In this document: in pieces, positions 45,840 to 54,978 of the stretch | Position numbering within the stretch: the first letter of the stretch is position 1 | Layout: each line of letters opens with the position of its first letter | Origin: Aquipseudomonas alcaligenes NBRC 14159 | GTDB taxonomy: Bacteria > Pseudomonadota > Gammaproteobacteria > Pseudomonadales > Pseudomonadaceae | Assembly (NCBI RefSeq): GCF_000467105.1 | Contig: NZ_BATI01000006.1 | Location: forward strand, 1-64,000 | DNA: 64,000 bases | Direction: 5' to 3' | Position numbers and translations under genes: made by a program | The notes under the pieces: model-generated | What the model saw: only the letters and a program-made list of their open reading frames with translations | Databases searched by the model: none | What the model was told of the DNA's origin: nothing

Positions 45840-48218
45840 TCAGGGCGCGATCACGACGCGGTCGCGCCCTTCCTGCTTGGCCTGATACACCGCGGCGTCG
45901 ACGCGCGTCAGCATGCTCGCCGCGCTCTCCCCCGCGCGCCAGTCGGTCACCCCAAAGCTGGCGGTAATGGCCCCCGCCCCCTCGATCGGCTCCTCGCGCA
46001 GGATCTGCCACAGCGCCTCGGCCAACACGACGGCCTGCTCGGCGCGCACCCCGGGCGCCAGTACGATGAACTCCTCGCCGCCCAGGCGACAGAGCACGTC
46101 CATGGTGCGCAGACGCTGGCGCACGCGCTCGCACACCCGTTTCAGCACCACGTCGCCCACATCGTGGCCGAAGCGGTCGTTGACCAGTTTGAAATGGTCG
46201 ATGTCCAGCATCACCACGGCAGGGCCCTCCGCGGAGGTTCGCCGGGCACGGGAAATCTCCGCCTCCAGGCGCTCCTGGAAATAGCGCCGATTGTAGGCAC
46301 CGGTCAGGGCGTCGGTGATCGACAGCACGCGCAGCTCCTGCTCGACCAGCTTGGGCCCGGTGATATCGGTGAGGTAGCCATGCCAGAGCACGCTGCCGTC
46401 CGCCTGCGGCTCCGGCGAAGCCTCGCCACGCAGCCAGCGCAGACCCTGGCGCGGCAGGAGCACGCGGTAGTCGGCCTGCCAGGGCTGCAACTGTTCGGCC
46501 GACTGCAGGATGCTGCGCCGCAAGCCATCCAGATCGTCCGGATGGATGCGGGCAAATACTGGCTGGGCATCCTCGCGCACCGCCTCGGGCTCCACCTCGT
46601 AGATGGTGCGAATTCCGGCGCTGGCGTAGGGGAAGCAGGAACTGCCATCGGCGCGCAGCTGGTACTGGTAGATGGCCCCCGGCACGTTGGCCGTGAGTTT
46701 CTCCAGCAGGCGGTCACGGGCCTCCAGCGCCAGGCGGTTCTGCCGGCCGGCGGTGATGTCGATGGCGATGCCGAGAAAGCCGACCAGTTCGTCCTGGGCA
46801 TCGCGAACCCCGGTAACCATCAGGTTGACCGGCAGCTGGCTGCCGTCGCGACGAATGTAGGTCCATTCCTGCTCGACATGCCCCTGCGCCAGACTGGCTT
46901 CGGCGACGAATACCTCGAAGTCTTCGATCTGGCGCCCCAGGCGCTGGCTCAGCTCGCGGCCGCGCTGCACGATTTCCTCGGGGAGGTGAATCAGCTCGGG
47001 GGTATGCCGGCCGATCAGGTCGACGGCACGGTAGCCGAGCATGCGCTCGGCACCGACATTGAACGTCTGGATGATGCCGCGCCGATCGGTGGCGATGATC
47101 GCCACCTGGGTGGCCGCATCCAGCACGCCGCGCAGGCGACTGTTGACCGCCGCAAGCTCGGCCTCGCGCTGGCGCAGGTCGGCCGTTTGCTGCGACACCA
47201 GGGCACGCGCCCGCTGATGCTGGCTGGCGAGGCTGAACAGCAGGGCAGCGAGCATCAGGCTGAGCAAGGTGCCGGCAGCCAGCACGATGCCCAGAATCGG
47301 CGTGCTGTTGGCTTCGATGAAGGCCTGGGTGGGGCGGATCAGCAGGCTGTAACGGCGATCGCCCAGTGACAGCTCGCGTTGCAGCTGCAGCGGGCTGTCT
47401 GCGGCGCTACCGGAGCTGTAGCGCAGTGCCTCCCCCTCCAGGCCGCTGCGATCTTGCAGCTCCAGGCTGAGGTTGAGCGCGACATCGCCGCTCTCCTGCT
47501 CGTGCAGCAACTGGCGCAGGCTGAACGCCGCGATCACGAAGCCCTGCAAGCGCTCGCCATCACGGTAGACCGGGGTAGCCAGAATGATGCCCCCCTCGCC
47601 GGCTGCCTCAACGGCCTGCCGCGAGACGAAGCGCAACACCCCGGATGCCGCGACCCCGCCATTGCGCTCGGCACGCTGCAGCGTCTCCAGACGCCCCGGC
47701 AGGCCGGCAAGATCCAGCCCGAGAATGCGCGGATCGCGCACCAGTTCCGACTCGTTGAACAGCAGCGGGTAGTAAAGATCACGCACCGCCGCAGGTATCA
47801 GCGCGCCATTCTCGGCGCGCTGGCGCACCCTGAAGTCGGCGATGCCGTCACGGCGCACGGCGGCCTCGAAGGCCTGGCGCTCGGCATGACTGATGCGCGG
47901 CACCCAGGCATAGGACAGCGCCGGCCGCGTCAGGCCCCGCACATAGCCGGCAAACTCGCGCTGGGTGACCTGGTCACCGTTCATGAAGAAGCGTCTGACG
48001 CCATCCAGATCGGCCGCGTGGGCCTGAAAGCCGACCTGCATGTCCTGCGCCCGCTCGCCCGCAACCGCCGCAAAACGCTGCTCGAGCTGATGCTGGTAGA
48101 AGTTGCCGACCAGCGCGCCCAACCCCAGGGTCAGCAGCAACCCCAGCAGGCCGGCGGCGCTGGCCAGCAGGACGGCCGGGAATGTTTCGCGAAGCAGGAA
48201 ACTGCGCAATACCGCCAT
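45840..48218 (-). CDS. Membrane CHASE-PAS-PAS-GGDEF diguanylate cyclase
   Basis: 792 residues. TM1 about 12-38; periplasmic CHASE-like domain about 40-305 (YAWVPRISHAERQAFE, VYRDGERLQGFVIAAFSL); TM2 about 310-335; coiled coil; two PAS domains (about 362-495 and 505-625); GGDEF domain (about 630-792) with active RLGGEEF and an I-site RTMD five residues before it. It should make cyclic-di-GMP in response to a periplasmic and possibly cytosolic signal. Converges on dacB with seven bases between stops; 58 bases after rlmL on the same strand. Confidence 0.92.
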   Translation of the reverse strand: MAVLRSFLLRETFPAVLLASAAGLLGLLLTLGLGALVGNFYQHQLEQRFAAVAGERAQDMQVGFQAHAADLDGVRRFFMNGDQVTQREFAGYVRGLTRPALSYAWVPRISHAERQAFEAAVRRDGIADFRVRQRAENGALIPAAVRDLYYPLLFNESELVRDPRILGLDLAGLPGRLETLQRAERNGGVAASGVLRFVSRQAVEAAGEGGIILATPVYRDGERLQGFVIAAFSLRQLLHEQESGDVALNLSLELQDRSGLEGEALRYSSGSAADSPLQLQRELSLGDRRYSLLIRPTQAFIEANSTPILGIVLAAGTLLSLMLAALLFSLASQHQRARALVSQQTADLRQREAELAAVNSRLRGVLDAATQVAIIATDRRGIIQTFNVGAERMLGYRAVDLIGRHTPELIHLPEEIVQRGRELSQRLGRQIEDFEVFVAEASLAQGHVEQEWTYIRRDGSQLPVNLMVTGVRDAQDELVGFLGIAIDITAGRQNRLALEARDRLLEKLTANVPGAIYQYQLRADGSSCFPYASAGIRTIYEVEPEAVREDAQPVFARIHPDDLDGLRRSILQSAEQLQPWQADYRVLLPRQGLRWLRGEASPEPQADGSVLWHGYLTDITGPKLVEQELRVLSITDALTGAYNRRYFQERLEAEISRARRTSAEGPAVVMLDIDHFKLVNDRFGHDVGDVVLKRVCERVRQRLRTMDVLCRLGGEEFIVLAPGVRAEQAVVLAEALWQILREEPIEGAGAITASFGVTDWRAGESAASMLTRVDAAVYQAKQEGRDRVVIAP

Positions 48219-48276
48219 GCGATCGAACTCGTGAGGAGCCTCAGGGCGCTCCGAACGCTGTCATTTTGCCAGCCTG

Positions 48277-50460
48277 CTAGCGCGCCGTCAGCCGCCAGGC
48301 CCGATGAATACGGGTATTGCGAGCAAAGTCGGTGTCGATGGTGGCCGCGCTGATCTCCTCCACTGCATAGCGCTCGGCCAGGCCCGGGTCGAGCTGGAAC
48401 TTGCGGAAGTTGTTGGAGAAGTACAGCACGCCGCCCTTGCCCAGACGGGCCATGGCCAGGTCAAGCAGGCGCACATGGTCGCGCTGCACATCGAACACCC
48501 CTTCCATGCGCTTGGAGTTGGAGAAGGTTGGCGGGTCGATGAAGATCAGGTCGTACTCGCCGCGATCGGCTTCCAGCCAGGCCATCACGTCGCCCTGCTC
48601 CAGGCGCTGTTTGTCGGAGAAGCCATTGAGCGACAGGTTGCGCCGCGCCCAGTCCAGGTAGGTCTTGGACAGGTCGACACTGGTGGTGCTGCGCGCGCCG
48701 CCCTTGGCCGCGTGCACGGTGGCCGTGGCGGTGTAGCAGAACAGGTTGAGGAAGCGCTTGCCGGCCGCCTCCTGCTGGATGCGCAGGCGCAGCGGGCGAT
48801 GGTCGAGGAACAGGCCGGTGTCCAGGTAGTCGGTGAGGTTGACCAGCAGGCGCACACCGCCCTCGCTGACTTCCATGAACTGGCCCTGACTGGCCTGACG
48901 CTCGTACTGCTTGGTACCGCTCTGCCGTTCGCGGCGCTTGATCACCACTTTGTCGGGCGAAATGCCCAGCGCCACCGGGATCGCCGCCAGGGCGTCGAGC
49001 AGGCGCGCCTGGGCCTTGTCCGGGTCGATGGAGCGTGGCGGCGCATATTCCTGCACATGCACCCAGTCGCGGTACAGGTCCACGGCCAGGGCGTACTCGG
49101 GCATGTCGGCGTCATACAGGCGATAGCATTCGATACCGGCCTTCTTCGCCCACTTGCCGAGTGTCTTGAGGTTCTTCTGCAGGCGGTTGGCGAACATCTG
49201 TCCGCCCTCGGACAGGCGCGCCGGCTCGCTGGCCACCGGGGCGGCGCCCTCCTCGCCCTGGCGCCGCTCGCCGCTTTCGCCGGTGACGAACTGCTCGGGC
49301 AGCACCTTGAACAACAGCAGCTTGCACGGCAGCGCGCCGTTCCAGAACGCGTACTGCTTGTGGCTGCGCAGGCCCATGCGCTTGCCCAGCTCCGGTGCGC
49401 CGGTGAACACCGCCGCCTCCCAGTTCAGGCAGCTCTGACGCAGGCGCTCGCCGAGGTTCTGGTAGAGATAGAGCAGGCTCGCCTCGTCGCCCAGGCGCTC
49501 GCCATAAGGTGGGTTGCAGACGATCAGGCCGGTCTGGTTCTTGTCCGGGCGCGGCTCGAAGGTGGCCAGCTCGCCCTGGTACAGCTTGACCCACTCGCCC
49601 AGCCCGGCGCGCTCGATGTTGTTGCGCGCCGGCGTTATCAGCCGCGGATCAGCCTCATAACCGCGAATCCACAGCGGCGGTTTGGCCAGGCCGGCGGCGG
49701 CACGCTGCTCGGCCTCGGCATGCAGTTTCTTCCAGATCGCCGGCACATGGCCCAGCCAGTTGGAGAAACCCCAGCGCTCGCGCTTGAGGTTGGGCGCCAG
49801 ATCGGCGGCCATCATCGCCGCCTCGACCAGGAAGGTGCCGACCCCGCACATAGGGTCGGCCAGCGCGCCACCCGCTGCGGCAATGCGCGGCCAGCCGGCG
49901 CGGATCAGGATGGCAGCGGCCAGGTTCTCCTTGAGCGGCGCGGCGCCCTGCTGCAGGCGATAGCCGCGCTGGTGCAGGCTGTGCCCGGAGAGATCCAGCG
50001 ACAGCACCGCCTCGCCGCGATCCAGACGCAGGTGCACGCGCAGGTGCGGGTCGACCTTGTCGATCGACGGGCGGATGCCCTCCGCGGTGCGCAGCTTGTC
50101 GACGATGGCGTCCTTGACCTTCAGGGCGCCGAAGTGCGTGTTGTCGATACCGGCACCGTGGCCACTGAACTCCACGGCCAGGGTGCCGGCCGGGTCGAGG
50201 TGCTCGGCCCAGTCCACCGCCAGCACACCCTGGTAAAGCTCCTCGGCGTTGCTAACCGGGAAACGCCGCAACACCAGCAGCACGCGGTTGGCCAGGCGCG
50301 ACCAGAGGCACAGGCGATAGCCCACCTCGATGGGCGCGAAGCCACGCACGGCGGCGGTCTGCTCGCGGGCCTCCTCCAGCCCCAGGCCGCTGGCTTCTTC
50401 GAGCAGCAGGCTTTCCAGGCTCTTGGGGCAGGTCAGGATCAGTTCATAGCGGTCAGACAT
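48277..50460 (-). CDS. rlmL: Bifunctional 23S rRNA methyltransferase RlmKL
   Basis: 727 residues from 50460 (MSDRYELILTCPKSLE). THUMP domain (about 45-155), first methyltransferase (DPMCGVGTFLVEAA; VCNPPYGERLG) for m2G2445, and second methyltransferase (NLFCYTATATVHAA; FIDPPTFSNSKR) for m7G2069 of 23S rRNA. Full-length fused form as in most gammaproteobacteria. Divergent from rmf across a 405-base gap. Confidence 0.97.
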   Translation of the reverse strand: MSDRYELILTCPKSLESLLLEEASGLGLEEAREQTAAVRGFAPIEVGYRLCLWSRLANRVLLVLRRFPVSNAEELYQGVLAVDWAEHLDPAGTLAVEFSGHGAGIDNTHFGALKVKDAIVDKLRTAEGIRPSIDKVDPHLRVHLRLDRGEAVLSLDLSGHSLHQRGYRLQQGAAPLKENLAAAILIRAGWPRIAAAGGALADPMCGVGTFLVEAAMMAADLAPNLKRERWGFSNWLGHVPAIWKKLHAEAEQRAAAGLAKPPLWIRGYEADPRLITPARNNIERAGLGEWVKLYQGELATFEPRPDKNQTGLIVCNPPYGERLGDEASLLYLYQNLGERLRQSCLNWEAAVFTGAPELGKRMGLRSHKQYAFWNGALPCKLLLFKVLPEQFVTGESGERRQGEEGAAPVASEPARLSEGGQMFANRLQKNLKTLGKWAKKAGIECYRLYDADMPEYALAVDLYRDWVHVQEYAPPRSIDPDKAQARLLDALAAIPVALGISPDKVVIKRRERQSGTKQYERQASQGQFMEVSEGGVRLLVNLTDYLDTGLFLDHRPLRLRIQQEAAGKRFLNLFCYTATATVHAAKGGARSTTSVDLSKTYLDWARRNLSLNGFSDKQRLEQGDVMAWLEADRGEYDLIFIDPPTFSNSKRMEGVFDVQRDHVRLLDLAMARLGKGGVLYFSNNFRKFQLDPGLAERYAVEEISAATIDTDFARNTRIHRAWRLTAR

Positions 50461-50698
50461 GGGGCATCCAGTAATCGGGTGGCCACCCGGCCACCATAGT
50501 GTGACGCAAGGTCGCGGTGCGACCCTTCGTCGGAATAAACAACGCTCGCAGACGAGAGCGGTTCGCAATGGCAAAACGCCTGCCAACAGCGCCTCGGCTC
50601 AACAACGGCGCGGGCCGGGGCAATCGGGGCAGGCCAAAAGCGGCTGCACCTTATGGCTCTCTACCCACTCAGGTTACGCCCTTATGACAAAACGATCA

Positions 50699-50727
50699 TT
50701 CACAGGGTGGAACGCATTGGATAGAAA
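50699..50727 (+). promoter_or_regulatory. Candidate rmf promoter
   Basis: TTCACA (50699-50704), 17 bases, TAGAAA (50722-50727); 5/6 and 4/6 to sigma-70 consensus. RpoS can use similar elements, which would suit rmf. Confidence 0.4.
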
Positions 50728-50865
50728 TCAACTCAGGCCGGTAGCGCAACGCTGCTGGCAGGTGGCCCGCCACGCCGGCAGCGGGCCCCACAGGCAGAGC
50801 ATTTTCTGCCCGGTCCCACCAAGGGGCCAACGGGACATAACAGTCAACAGTGAGGGCAACACCCG
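50728..50865 (+). ncRNA. Structured rmf 5' leader (possible rmf RNA motif)
   Basis: About 140 bases of GC-rich leader precede rmf, with at least one clear hairpin (GGCCCGC ... GCGGGCC around 50763-50787). A conserved cis-acting RNA upstream of rmf has been described in Pseudomonas (the rmf RNA motif). I infer that this leader is that element but cannot align it. The exact 5' end depends on the promoter call. Confidence 0.4.
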
Positions 50866-51081
50866 ATGAGAAGACTTAAGCGTGATCCGTTGGAACGAGC
50901 TTTCTTGCGCGGCTATCAGCACGGCATTCATGGTAAATCCCGCGATATGTGTCCTTTCACCCACCCCACCACCCGTCAAGCCTGGATCAATGGCTGGCGC
51001 GAGGGCCGCGGTGACAACTGGGACGGACTGACCGGCACCGCCGGCATCCACAGACTCAACGAACTTCACGCCGTCGGCTGA
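50866..51081 (+). CDS. rmf: Ribosome modulation factor
   Basis: 71 residues: MRRLKRDPLERAFLRGYQHG, then CPFTHPTTRQAWINGWREGR. This is the full RMF family pattern, basic and small. It dimerises 70S ribosomes into inactive 100S particles in stationary phase. Sits between rlmL (divergent) and pyrD (convergent), as in P. aeruginosa. Confidence 0.97.
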   Translation: MRRLKRDPLERAFLRGYQHGIHGKSRDMCPFTHPTTRQAWINGWREGRGDNWDGLTGTAGIHRLNELHAVG

Positions 51082-51137
51082 TACAGGATCACCCCGACTT
51101 CACCAGACCGTCCCATCCGGACGGCGGGCGAGAGCCC

Positions 51138-51162
51138 AAGGGCCCCTCAGGGGCCCTTTTTA
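51138..51162. terminator. rmf/pyrD bidirectional terminator
   Basis: AAGGGCCCC, TCA loop, GGGGCCCTT followed by TTT, between converging rmf and pyrD. Confidence 0.9.
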
Positions 51163-51181
51163 TTGCCGTTAAGAAGCCCCT

Positions 51182-52207
51182 TCAGGACCGCGGCAGCGCG
51201 GCGATCGCATCCACTGCCTCGCGGATCAGCGCCGGGCCCTTGTAGATGAACCCGGAATAGATCTGCACCAAGCTGGCGCCGGCGGCGATCTTCTCGGCCG
51301 CATGCGCACCCTCGGTGATGCCGCCCACGGCGATGATCGGCAGGCGGCCCTTGAGCTCGCCGGCCAGCACCCGCACGGTATGGGTGCTCTTGTCGCGCAC
51401 CGGCGCGCCGGACAGACCGCCGGCCTCGTTACCGAACGGCAGGTTCTCCACGCCCTCGCGGCCGAGGGTGGTGTTGGTGGCGATCACTGCATCCATGCCG
51501 GTCTCCACCAGCGCCTGGGCCACCTGCACGGTTTCCTCGTCGCTCATATCGGGGGCGATCTTGATCGCCAGCGGCACGCGCTTGCCATGCTCCACGGCCA
51601 GGTCTTCCTGGCGCTGGCGCAGGGCTTCGAGCAGCTGCTTGAGCTGGTCGCCGAACTGCAGGCTGCGCAGACCGGGAGTATTCGGCGAGCTGACATTGAC
51701 GGTGACATAGCTGGCGTGGGCGTAGACCTTGTCCAGGCCGATCAGGTAGTCATCCACCGCGCGCTCGACCGGGGTATCGAAGTTCTTGCCGATGTTGATG
51801 CCCAGCACACCCTTGTACTTGGCCGCGGCAACCCGGGCCAGCAGGTGATCGACGCCGTGGTTGTTGAAACCCATGCGGTTGATGATGGCAGTCGCTTCCG
51901 GCAGGCGGAACAGGCGCGGCTTGGGATTGCCCGGCTGCGGACGCGGGGTCACGGTGCCGATCTCGACAAAGCCGAAGCCCAGCTGGGCGAAGCCGTCGAT
52001 GGCATCGCCGTTCTTGTCCAGGCCGGCGGCCAGGCCCACGGGGTTGGGAAAGTCCAGGCCCATCACGGTCACCGGCAACTGGCTCGGCGCCTTGCACAGC
52101 AGGCCGTTGAGGCCCATGCGACCGCCAGCACCGATCAGGTCGATGGACAATTCGTGGGAAGTTTCGGGGGCAAGACGGAACAGCAGCGCGCGGGCCAGGT
52201 CGTACAT
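51182..52207 (-). CDS. pyrD: Dihydroorotate dehydrogenase (class 2, quinone-linked)
   Basis: 341 residues from 52207 ([18 protein letters not shown]). The N-terminal amphipathic helix pair is typical of membrane-associated class 2 enzymes. Conserved segments: [50 protein letters not shown] with the catalytic Ser, and VGGI near the end. It oxidises dihydroorotate to orotate in pyrimidine synthesis, passing electrons to quinone. Confidence 0.97.
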   Translation of the reverse strand: MYDLARALLFRLAPETSHELSIDLIGAGGRMGLNGLLCKAPSQLPVTVMGLDFPNPVGLAAGLDKNGDAIDGFAQLGFGFVEIGTVTPRPQPGNPKPRLFRLPEATAIINRMGFNNHGVDHLLARVAAAKYKGVLGINIGKNFDTPVERAVDDYLIGLDKVYAHASYVTVNVSSPNTPGLRSLQFGDQLKQLLEALRQRQEDLAVEHGKRVPLAIKIAPDMSDEETVQVAQALVETGMDAVIATNTTLGREGVENLPFGNEAGGLSGAPVRDKSTHTVRVLAGELKGRLPIIAVGGITEGAHAAEKIAAGASLVQIYSGFIYKGPALIREAVDAIAALPRS

Positions 52208-52317
52208 GGGCGGATCGGCTCGGAATAAGGGTTTCAGTGGGAAGCAGGACGCGATTATAGCCGCCGGCACTAGCCTCAGGCGAGGCAAGGGAGTAATAAG
52301 GAGTACCGTTCGGGCCC

Positions 52318-52539
52318 TTATTGCAGCTGACGCAGGTCGAGCAGTTCGCCGGCTGCGCTGAATTCCAGCTCGAACACGCCATGAATGCCGTCATGGCGCA
52401 GGAAAGGACGCAGATGATGCGCCGGCAAGCTGACCTTGCGGCCGTCACGACTGTAGAGCAGAACCCGGTTGGCGCGCCCCTGGTACACGGCCAGGAAGCG
52501 TTCCGCAGGCAAAGCGATATCCAGCACCAGGCTGGGCAT
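52318..52539 (-). CDS. DUF2835-family small protein
   Basis: 73 residues: [23 protein letters not shown], then [25 protein letters not shown]. This matches the small, conserved DUF2835 family of pseudomonads and relatives; function unknown. GAGG upstream sets the start; the frame is open further upstream without similarity. Between pyrD and a divergent hypothetical gene. Confidence 0.82.
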   Translation of the reverse strand: MPSLVLDIALPAERFLAVYQGRANRVLLYSRDGRKVSLPAHHLRPFLRHDGIHGVFELEFSAAGELLDLRQLQ

Positions 52540-52680
52540 GGAGGCACCCTCGACAATGATTGGCACCATTCTGCCACAGGCCAACGCGCTATCCGCTCGC
52601 GCCTGCCCGCATGACGGTAGTGCAGCCCGGCGGCAGCTCTGCCACACTGGCACAGTAGTACCAGGAGTAGCCTGCGGCTC

Positions 52681-53574
52681 ATGAGTCTGTCCGAGTCCCC
52701 CACCAGCATCGCTTCGCGCCTGTCTGCCCTGGCCCAGCGCCTGGGCCTGAGTGGTCGGGTGCCGCGCATGGTATTCGAGCGCGCCCGCGCCCTGCGCCTG
52801 CCGTTCAAGCCGCTGCCGGTGCCCACGCCGAGCATCTGGTGGCAGGCCGGCCCGCCCCTGCAACGCCTGGTGGACCTGCCGCGCGATGCCCTCTCCGGCC
52901 CCGTTCAGGAGGACAAGGCCGCCGCCCGCAGCGTGCTGATGAACGTGGTGGAGCGCGACACCCAGCACTTCGACGATTTCGACCTGCGCCGCATCGACGG
53001 CCTGTGCAGCCCGCCGCCAAGCCTGGACAGCGCCCTCAGCAGTTTCGAAGAGCTGGCCTCCTGCCCCCTGGGGCGTTGCGCCCGCATCATCAGCTACAAG
53101 GATTTTCTCAAGACCATCAGCCATGCCATGCCGCGCTTCCTCGCCGCCGAGGCGGTGGAGTTGCGCCAGGCCAGCTGGTACGGCGAGCGCCTGTTCTGGG
53201 CGGGTGAACAGCACGGCGAGGAATTTGCCTGCGCCATCGCCTATGCACGCCTGCGCGGTCTGGAAGTCACCCTGCCGGCCGAACTCACCCGTTATCGCCT
53301 CAGTGCCAGCGGCCTGGCGGAGCTGCGCCGGCGCTATCACATGACCGCCATGCCGGTGCAGGCCTGGAACGAGCCGGCCTTCATGAGCCTGCTGCTCGAC
53401 CATGGCCTGCCCTACGCGCGCCTGTCGCTGCTGCGCTACCCGGATGCCCCGGAGTTCCTCCTGCTGCCCAAGGACTCGCCGGAAGCCCATGCGCTGGGTG
53501 AGGGACTGCGCCTGGCCGGCGCGCCGGACGTGATCGCCTACCTCGAAGCGCTGCAACAGCACTCCGCGGGCTGA
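52681..53574 (+). CDS. Conserved hypothetical protein
   Basis: 297 residues, no signal peptide, no membrane segment, no motif I can name. The N-terminal 60 residues are basic (LSGRVPRMVFERARALRLPFKPL); the rest mixes helix and strand. The strong third-position GC bias indicates a real gene, and a hypothetical gene occupies the same position after pyrD in P. aeruginosa. It may belong to DUF6685, but I am unsure. Confidence 0.75.
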   Translation: MSLSESPTSIASRLSALAQRLGLSGRVPRMVFERARALRLPFKPLPVPTPSIWWQAGPPLQRLVDLPRDALSGPVQEDKAAARSVLMNVVERDTQHFDDFDLRRIDGLCSPPPSLDSALSSFEELASCPLGRCARIISYKDFLKTISHAMPRFLAAEAVELRQASWYGERLFWAGEQHGEEFACAIAYARLRGLEVTLPAELTRYRLSASGLAELRRRYHMTAMPVQAWNEPAFMSLLLDHGLPYARLSLLRYPDAPEFLLLPKDSPEAHALGEGLRLAGAPDVIAYLEALQQHSAG

Positions 53575-53593
53575 TCGAACGAGAATTCGGGAG

Positions 53594-53618
53594 CCGGCCA
53601 ACCAGAACGGTCGGCCGG
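53594..53618. terminator. Hairpin between converging genes
   Basis: CCGGCC and GGCCGG arms with an inner ACC/GGT pair and a small loop, between the hypothetical gene and the rraB-like gene. It lacks a T-run, so termination is uncertain. Confidence 0.35.
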
Positions 53619-53629
53619 TAACACTGCGC

Positions 53630-53986
53630 TCAGAGACGACTGGCGATCTGAGCGTCGAGCCGCACTTCCTGGGTTACGCCCCAGCCATCCAGCACACCGC
53701 CGAGTGGCACCACCAGTGCTTCCAGATCCTGCTCGAAGTCACCGATGCCGGCGTGGGTGGCATACATCACCTTACTCACTTGCAGATGCCAGGCACCGTC
53801 CTCGCGGACACTGACCTGGGCATTCAGGGACTCACCACGAAACTGTCTGGCTGCCTCTCTGGCCCGTTCCTCATTCGGGAAGATGGCGTAGAACTCGATG
53901 GGATGGACGCGGGCGAAATCGAAACCGCCCTCTTTCATGCGGCGCAGAACATTGTTGCTGACATCATCTTGGAAGGCTGTGCTCAT
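53630..53986 (-). CDS. rraB: RraB-family regulator of ribonuclease E
   Basis: 118 residues from 53986 (MSTAFQDDVSNNVLRRMKEGGFDF), preceded by GGAGG. Conserved segments HPIEFYAIFPNEERAREAA and WGVTQEV fit the RraB/DUF1260-type fold, acidic and cytosolic. In E. coli RraB binds RNase E and changes mRNA decay. Whether this one does so in Pseudomonas is inference. Confidence 0.78.
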   Translation of the reverse strand: MSTAFQDDVSNNVLRRMKEGGFDFARVHPIEFYAIFPNEERAREAARQFRGESLNAQVSVREDGAWHLQVSKVMYATHAGIGDFEQDLEALVVPLGGVLDGWGVTQEVRLDAQIASRL

Positions 53987-54158
53987 AAACGACCTCCTCT
54001 CAGGCGATGAATCGACCGCAGCCGCCAGGAATTTGGCGACCCTGCGACACCACTGGGTGCCGCCCGAGAACCAGGCAATCGCTGCCTGGCCTGTCATGCG
54101 CGAGCCAAAGCCCGCAGACGGCCGACCAGAAGAAGACTGGCCGGTGACGTCATTCTGT

Positions 54159-54185
54159 CAGGGTAGCGCCTGCGTGCCTACCCTG
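54159..54185. repeat. Inverted repeat upstream of rraB
   Basis: CAGGGTAG, 11 bases, CTACCCTG, about 175 bases upstream of rraB and 30 bases after the SDR gene stop. It may be the SDR operon terminator (no T-run) or a regulator site. Confidence 0.35.
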
Positions 54186-54216
54186 CCGGCAGCAAGCAGA
54201 GCGGACGACAGGCGGC

Positions 54217-54978
54217 TCAGTCGCGGCTGAGCCAGCCCATCAGCAGACGGCTGACAGACGGCGGCGAGACCTGCCCGGTCGCGTACATCAGACGAAACAG
54301 CCAATGGATCGGCCGATGCACACGCGGCCGCTCGACCTGGCGCCAGACCGCAAGCGCGATATCCTCGGCGCGAAGGTTGACGCCCAGGCGCCGCAGCGCC
54401 GGTGGAGTGAAGCGCTGACTGTCGACCATGGGCGTGGCGACGAACGGTGGCATGAGGTCGCCAACACGGATGCCATGGCGCCGCCACTCCAGCTCCAGCG
54501 CCTCGGTCAGGCCACGCACGGCAAACTTCGAGGCCGAATAGCTGACCATGTGCGGCGTACCGTACAAGCCCGACGCCGAGCCCATGTTGATCACCTGGGC
54601 ACCCGGCGTGCCCTTGAGATAGGGAAAGGCCGCATGGGTCACGTGTAGCAGGCCGAGCACGTTGATCTGCAGGATGCGCGCGTGCTCCTCCAGCGTGATC
54701 TCCTCGAAGTGGCCGAAGCGCAGCACTCCTGCCGAGTTGAACAGCACCCGCAGGCGGCCACCCTGCAGGCGGCAGAAGTCCTCCAGAGCCTCACCCACCG
54801 CGCCGGCATCGGCGACATTCAGCTCGGCGTGCCACACCCCGCCCAGCTCCGCCGCCAAGCCCGCCAGCGGCCGGTGGTCGATGTCCAGCAGGCCGACGGT
54901 CCAGCCACGGGCGTGGAACAGCCGCGCGGTGGCGGCGCCGATGCCGGAGGCGGCACCAGTGATCAGGATGGTGTTCAT
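54217..54978 (-). CDS. Short-chain dehydrogenase/reductase
   Basis: 253 residues. Rossmann motif TGAASGIGAATA, NSAG at about 87, catalytic Ser in MGSASGLYG and YSASK. NAD(P)-dependent. In its operon with a Baeyer-Villiger monooxygenase and an esterase-like hydrolase it could interconvert an alcohol and the ketone the monooxygenase uses. Its ATG overlaps the hydrolase stop (ATGA). Confidence 0.9.
   Translation of the reverse strand: MNTILITGAASGIGAATARLFHARGWTVGLLDIDHRPLAGLAAELGGVWHAELNVADAGAVGEALEDFCRLQGGRLRVLFNSAGVLRFGHFEEITLEEHARILQINVLGLLHVTHAAFPYLKGTPGAQVINMGSASGLYGTPHMVSYSASKFAVRGLTEALELEWRRHGIRVGDLMPPFVATPMVDSQRFTPPALRRLGVNLRAEDIALAVWRQVERPRVHRPIHWLFRLMYATGQVSPPSVSRLLMGWLSRD

Larger units (their letters stand above)
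50461..50865. other. Long rlmL-rmf intergenic region
   Basis: 405 bases with no credible gene. It holds the divergent rlmL start signals, an rmf promoter candidate (50699-50727) and the rmf leader (50728-50865). Confidence 0.6.

Noticed and set aside
48304..50499. 731-codon plus-strand frame opposite rlmL
   Set aside because: Mirror frame of a high-GC gene; no family similarity, no ribosome site.
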